Shown: piece after piece, positions 31,520 through 39,020 of the stretch
How the letters are laid out: each line of letters opens with the position of its first letter
Numbering within the stretch: position 1 is the stretch's first letter
DNA from: Paramacrobiotus richtersi
Taxonomy: Eukaryota; Tardigrada; Eutardigrada; Parachela; Macrobiotidae
Direction of reading: 5' to 3'
Length of the DNA stretch: 39,020 bases
Assembly (NCBI GenBank): GCA_034698045.1
Contig: JAQGAU010000126.1
Span: forward strand, 1-39,020
The notes under the pieces: model-generated
Told to the model about the DNA's origin: nothing
What the model saw: only the letters and a program-made list of their open reading frames with translations
Databases searched by the model: none
Position numbers and translations under genes: made by a program

Positions 31520-32965
31520 CAACTAAATAGGATAAGGACACTGCAACGCACGGCAGCGTTAATTATTTGTGGAGAATTTAAAACCACCTACCGATGCGCT
31601 TAACGTCGAGGCTCAGATCTTGCCTGTTGACCTTCATCTTCTAGAAACATCTGCGATTTCGCTAGTTCGGCTTGCTGGACTAAGAACTCTTAATGCTGCC
31701 TACGAGTGGCTAATCCGTCCCTGTACTTGAGTAGCCCATCGATCGCTAACCCATCATATTACTCAGGCTGTTGCCCAACTCGGTCTCAGCTTCCCTGCTG
31801 ACGTTGTTCAACATACTGCCACAGTTTTACCGGACTGTTATGCGCTCATGCAAGATATTATAATTATTATTGATCCTGAAGCTGAAGCATGCTCATTTCA
31901 CCACATGAATCGGCATCAATTTCTGTCTAAAGGGTATATGGTCATCTGCACCGATGGCTCGAAGGCTCGTGACAACGCGTGAGCTGGATGTGTGATAGTC
32001 CGTAACGGTTGTGTCCATCGGATTTATTGATCGGAAACACTTCCGACTTCCCTCTACTGCAACCGTTGCTCAAGCCGAACTATACGCTTTTTCCGAAGCT
32101 TTGAAGTACATTGTTCACACCAAACCGACATACGCTATAGTATTTTGGGATTCTCAAGCCGTCTTAAGCGGAATCAGTCGTGTTACGTATGGATCAATTT
32201 TTGAAGATCTCCGGAAAGCGCAAGACCTCATACGCTCCATATTAATTTCGACAACACAACTGCAACTTCGGTGGACCCCTGGTCATACCGGAATAACAGC
32301 CAACGATCTTGCTGATCGAGCGGCAAGGGAGCATCAAGATTCCCACCGGACTAGATCGTTCCTGTGGCAGTTTCCGAGGCGGCCTATAAAGATGCTTGCT
32401 GACTTTGTACTTAACAAGTGACAGTCTCAATGGGTCAGTTCTCAAACTGGAAGACACCTTTATGCCATCCAGACTCCCAGAGTAATGTAACCAGATCGAT
32501 TTGGCAGCGGTTCCCTGGTATACCCAGAAAATCTCAGTCTGTACTGAGCGAAGTGCGATTAGACCATTCTTCGTTACACGGTTCACGTCGATCGGAAATA
32601 GTAGGATTTCAACCAAACTGCTCTTGTGGCTCTGCTTCCGAAACTACGCTACACTACTTTATTGAATGCCCTTAGTTGCCCTAATTACAATGACAGTGTC
32701 TGCCATCGTTTCGAAAATTTTCATTCATTGCGGGCATCGATGACCTATCCTTCCTGACTAAGTCGTGGCTTGTTTCTTATCTACGCAAATTTCTGGACGC
32801 ATCCAGACGGTTTTAGTTCATCGCATCACCATATAACGCATTCAATTAGATGGATTACTGTTGCCATGTATACATAATATGAGGATTCATTTATCTGGTG
32901 TGAGCGACGATCCTTAGGCTTCATGGATTACGCTGTACATAGCAATCAACCAACCAAACACTCGA
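31520..32965 (+). mobile_element. Decayed non-LTR retrotransposon, 3' part with RNase H domain
   Basis: Readable pieces in several frames: the end of an RT region (RTLQRTAALIICGEFKTT, near 31530), then NVEAQILPVDLHLLE. An RNase H domain follows with its four acidic sites: CTDGSK (near 31950), AELYAFSEAL (near 32080), FWDSQAVL (near 32145) and NDLADRAARE (near 32300), plus RWTPGHTG. A zinc-knuckle-like CSCGSASETTLHYFIECP closes the coding part near 32675. Stops (for example TGA at 31980, TAG near 31730) and frameshifts break it, so it is dead. RNase H here fits the I/R1/Loa-type group of non-LTR elements. The 3' end is CATGGATTACGCTGTACATA followed by AACCAACC. The 5' end is missing or unreadable. 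Confidence 0.8.
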
Positions 32966-33459
32966 GTGCCCGACGACAACAATTATTTTTGGCAACTCTA
33001 ATACTGCTACAACTTTGGAAGCGCGCACCCCAGTAGATTCTAACAGCCATTTTTATCGAAAATATCTTCATTTTGATCTCAAGTTTATCCTTGTATGGTT
33101 TTTCGCTCATAGTTATCCGTACCTGATGCGCTATCAAACTGAAGTTCTTGCTTGCAACCTTGTTCATGGAAATGCACGTGGAATCGATCTTGATTTGTTT
33201 TGGATGCCTTTTAGCGAAGAGTATACTCCCGTAATTAAACTCATAGAATCGTAACTGAAGTGTAACGATTATTGTTACTAGTTTTGAACATCTGTCAACG
33301 TTTCCAAAGAGTTCAAGCTTCATTACATTAGCTTATGGAGCGTACAGAAAAAATTTTTTGGCAAATGCCACAAACACAAGGAAAAATTGCAAGCATTCAC
33401 TTCGTATAATATCATTTCTGTGGCGTTGCTGCTATCTGTGAGACGGGTTGCCGTTCTAG
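32966..33459. other. Region upstream of the three-finger gene at 33460
   Basis: It should hold the missing signal-peptide exon of the following gene. I found no convincing ATG exon with a phase-1 donor. A frame without ATG directly abutting exon 2 (ISVALLLSVRRVAVLG) resembles the signal peptide of the paralogue at 24321, so the start may have been lost or the exon is diverged. Confidence 0.4.
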
Positions 33460-34155
33460 GTTTTGCCATAAAATGCTATTACTGTAGCGAGCAGAGGAGT
33501 CAGCCAGAGAAATTCTGCCCACTGTACGGAACAACCCAATACGATGCCAAAAGTGACCGTGTCAAACTCATAGACTGCCCGTCAAACAGTACCAAGTGCA
33601 TGTCGTACAACATTCGAGGTCAGTGAATGTATGCGACAAGTGTTGTGTCAGCGAATGTGCGTATTATGGCCATGTGGCTAAAGTGGAGGTGTGGTGGTGA
33701 ATGACTATCATAATGGCTTTACAAAAAAATGGAGAAATGATTTTGTAATACTTGTGTGAGAATAGATATATTTTCCAATGTGGTTTCATTTTGCAGAAGA
33801 ACGACCAAATCCACCAGACGTCAGTCTGGTGAATCAAACCGTGGTATTCGGCTGCAAACAGGAAGAGTGTCAGGCTCTTGCGAGCCGCGTTAATAACCTC
33901 GAATTCAGGGTCAAACGTCTTGAGTCTGGCGAATTGTCGTATAATACGATAGACCCAAATAAATGCAAAGACTGTGACGGGGACGGATGCAATGCGCCTA
34001 AACCGGATCTGTTCGATGACTACATTAAGAAATACGGAAAACTAACTCTTCCTGAGGGTTCTCCACGAAATGCCGCAGATCCGGCCGTATCGCGAATTCC
34101 GGCGATGATGTCTACATTTCTGCACATGAGCCTTTACTGTCTATTGCTGCTATAA
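33460..34155 (+). CDS. Three-finger (Ly6/uPAR-like) GPI-type protein, exons 2-3 (start unresolved)
   Basis: Exon 2 is 33460-33618 (FAIKCYYCSEQ, KFCPLYG, DCPSNSTKCMSYNIR). Exon 3 is 33797-34155 (VFGCKQEECQALASRVNNLE, then KCKDCDGDGCNAPK, a linker, hydrophobic end MMSTFLHMSLYCLLLL, TAA at 34153). The junction is phase 1, as in the paralogue at 24321-25922, and the two align through both exons, including the CxxCxxxxCN ending and the following DxFDxYxKxxGxLxLP segment. The C-terminus fits a GPI tail. The first exon is not identified. Expected to be an extracellular lipid-anchored protein; partner unknown. Confidence 0.72.
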
Positions 34156-34592
34156 TGAACTGCCAGCATTTGCGCTGCACGTCTGCACCGATCTATACAG
34201 TGTTTCTTTGCACCTGTCGATCTCTTTTGAGAGTTACGAAAGTGTCCTTTACCTTTCCCTTGGGCATTTGGCCTGAATTGCTGTTTTTCATGACGGGATC
34301 CTTGCGATAATTTGGACTACCAAAAAGCGTTATATCTGTAACTATGAGCTGATTGTGAGTGTCGATAATTGTTTCACCTTCAAGCATCGGTTTTGCATAA
34401 GCAACTGATACTAAAACCGTTTATCGTAACGCTATCCCGTGAACGAATCCCAAAAGCGGACAAAGACCCAAAAAAGTACGAAAACCACAAACATTCAAAA
34501 GAACATCTCGGAAGATTATAAACCAACACCATTTGACAGAAAAAAACAAATCACTATATCACCGAACAATCGAACTACCACATACAGCTCTT
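34156..34592. other. Intergenic region between convergent 3' ends
   Basis: 437 bp between the stop of the three-finger gene (+) and the stop of the CaMKK gene (-). No gene seen. Confidence 0.55.
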
Positions 34593-38879
<4,287 letters not shown>

Positions 38880-39020
38880 CTAACCACACAGCGCGAATAC
38901 ATTTGCCCAGGCTTTGTTTTCCCTGACTGATTGCCATATGCAGGAGCGTTGTGCAATCGTATTGTTTTTGATTGGTGCCCATTTGCTGTATCGATCGGGG
39001 CCATGACGCATCGATCATAC

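Overview
The window is animal nuclear DNA. Genes are split by spliceosomal GT-AG introns, many only 50-90 bp, and there is no bacterial-style operon. A G-protein-coupled receptor, a calmodulin-dependent kinase kinase, several GPI-anchored three-finger (Ly6/uPAR-like) proteins and non-LTR retrotransposons point to an invertebrate with a fairly compact, intron-rich genome. An ecdysozoan such as a tardigrade is possible, but the sequence alone does not fix the species. All gene models were built by hand from splice sites, reading phase and comparison among paralogues; none has transcript support.

Layout. (1) 549-4348 (+): the 3' six exons of an aminergic-type GPCR, whose earlier exons lie left of the window. 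Its first intron carries a 0.94 kb TA-flanked inverted-repeat element. (2) 5148-34155: a cluster of secreted or GPI-anchored cysteine-rich genes in both orientations. Four belong to one family made of two 10-cysteine modules, called A and B here. Two genes have A+B in a matching eight-exon structure (9261-12647 + and 18095-23780 -). One has an intact A and a wrecked B (5148-7012 +). One has B alone (14154-15217 -). Three more distant three-finger genes follow: 24321-25922 (one frameshift), 27147-30687, and 33460-34155 (first exon not found). (3) 34593-38787 (-): four exons covering almost the whole kinase domain of a CaMKK; the 5' exons lie right of the window.

Mobile DNA. An apparently intact 3.07 kb non-LTR retrotransposon (ORF of about 955 aa: zinc finger, reverse transcriptase, C-terminal restriction-like endonuclease) lies at 19231-22295. 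It has a 13-bp target-site duplication and sits inside intron 3 of the minus-strand A+B gene, in antisense. A decayed RNase-H-bearing non-LTR element fills about 31520-32965. Two tiny copies of its 3' tail lie at 13592-13632 and about 24090-24131. A 157-bp near-palindrome sits in a CaMKK intron.

The most interesting object is the A/B family. Its shared hydrophobic exon 4 could work as a GPI-attachment tail for module A, as a signal peptide for module B, or as a link between them. The locus shows gain, loss and fusion of the modules, a conserved furin-like site in module A, and a nearly identical tract between two A copies.
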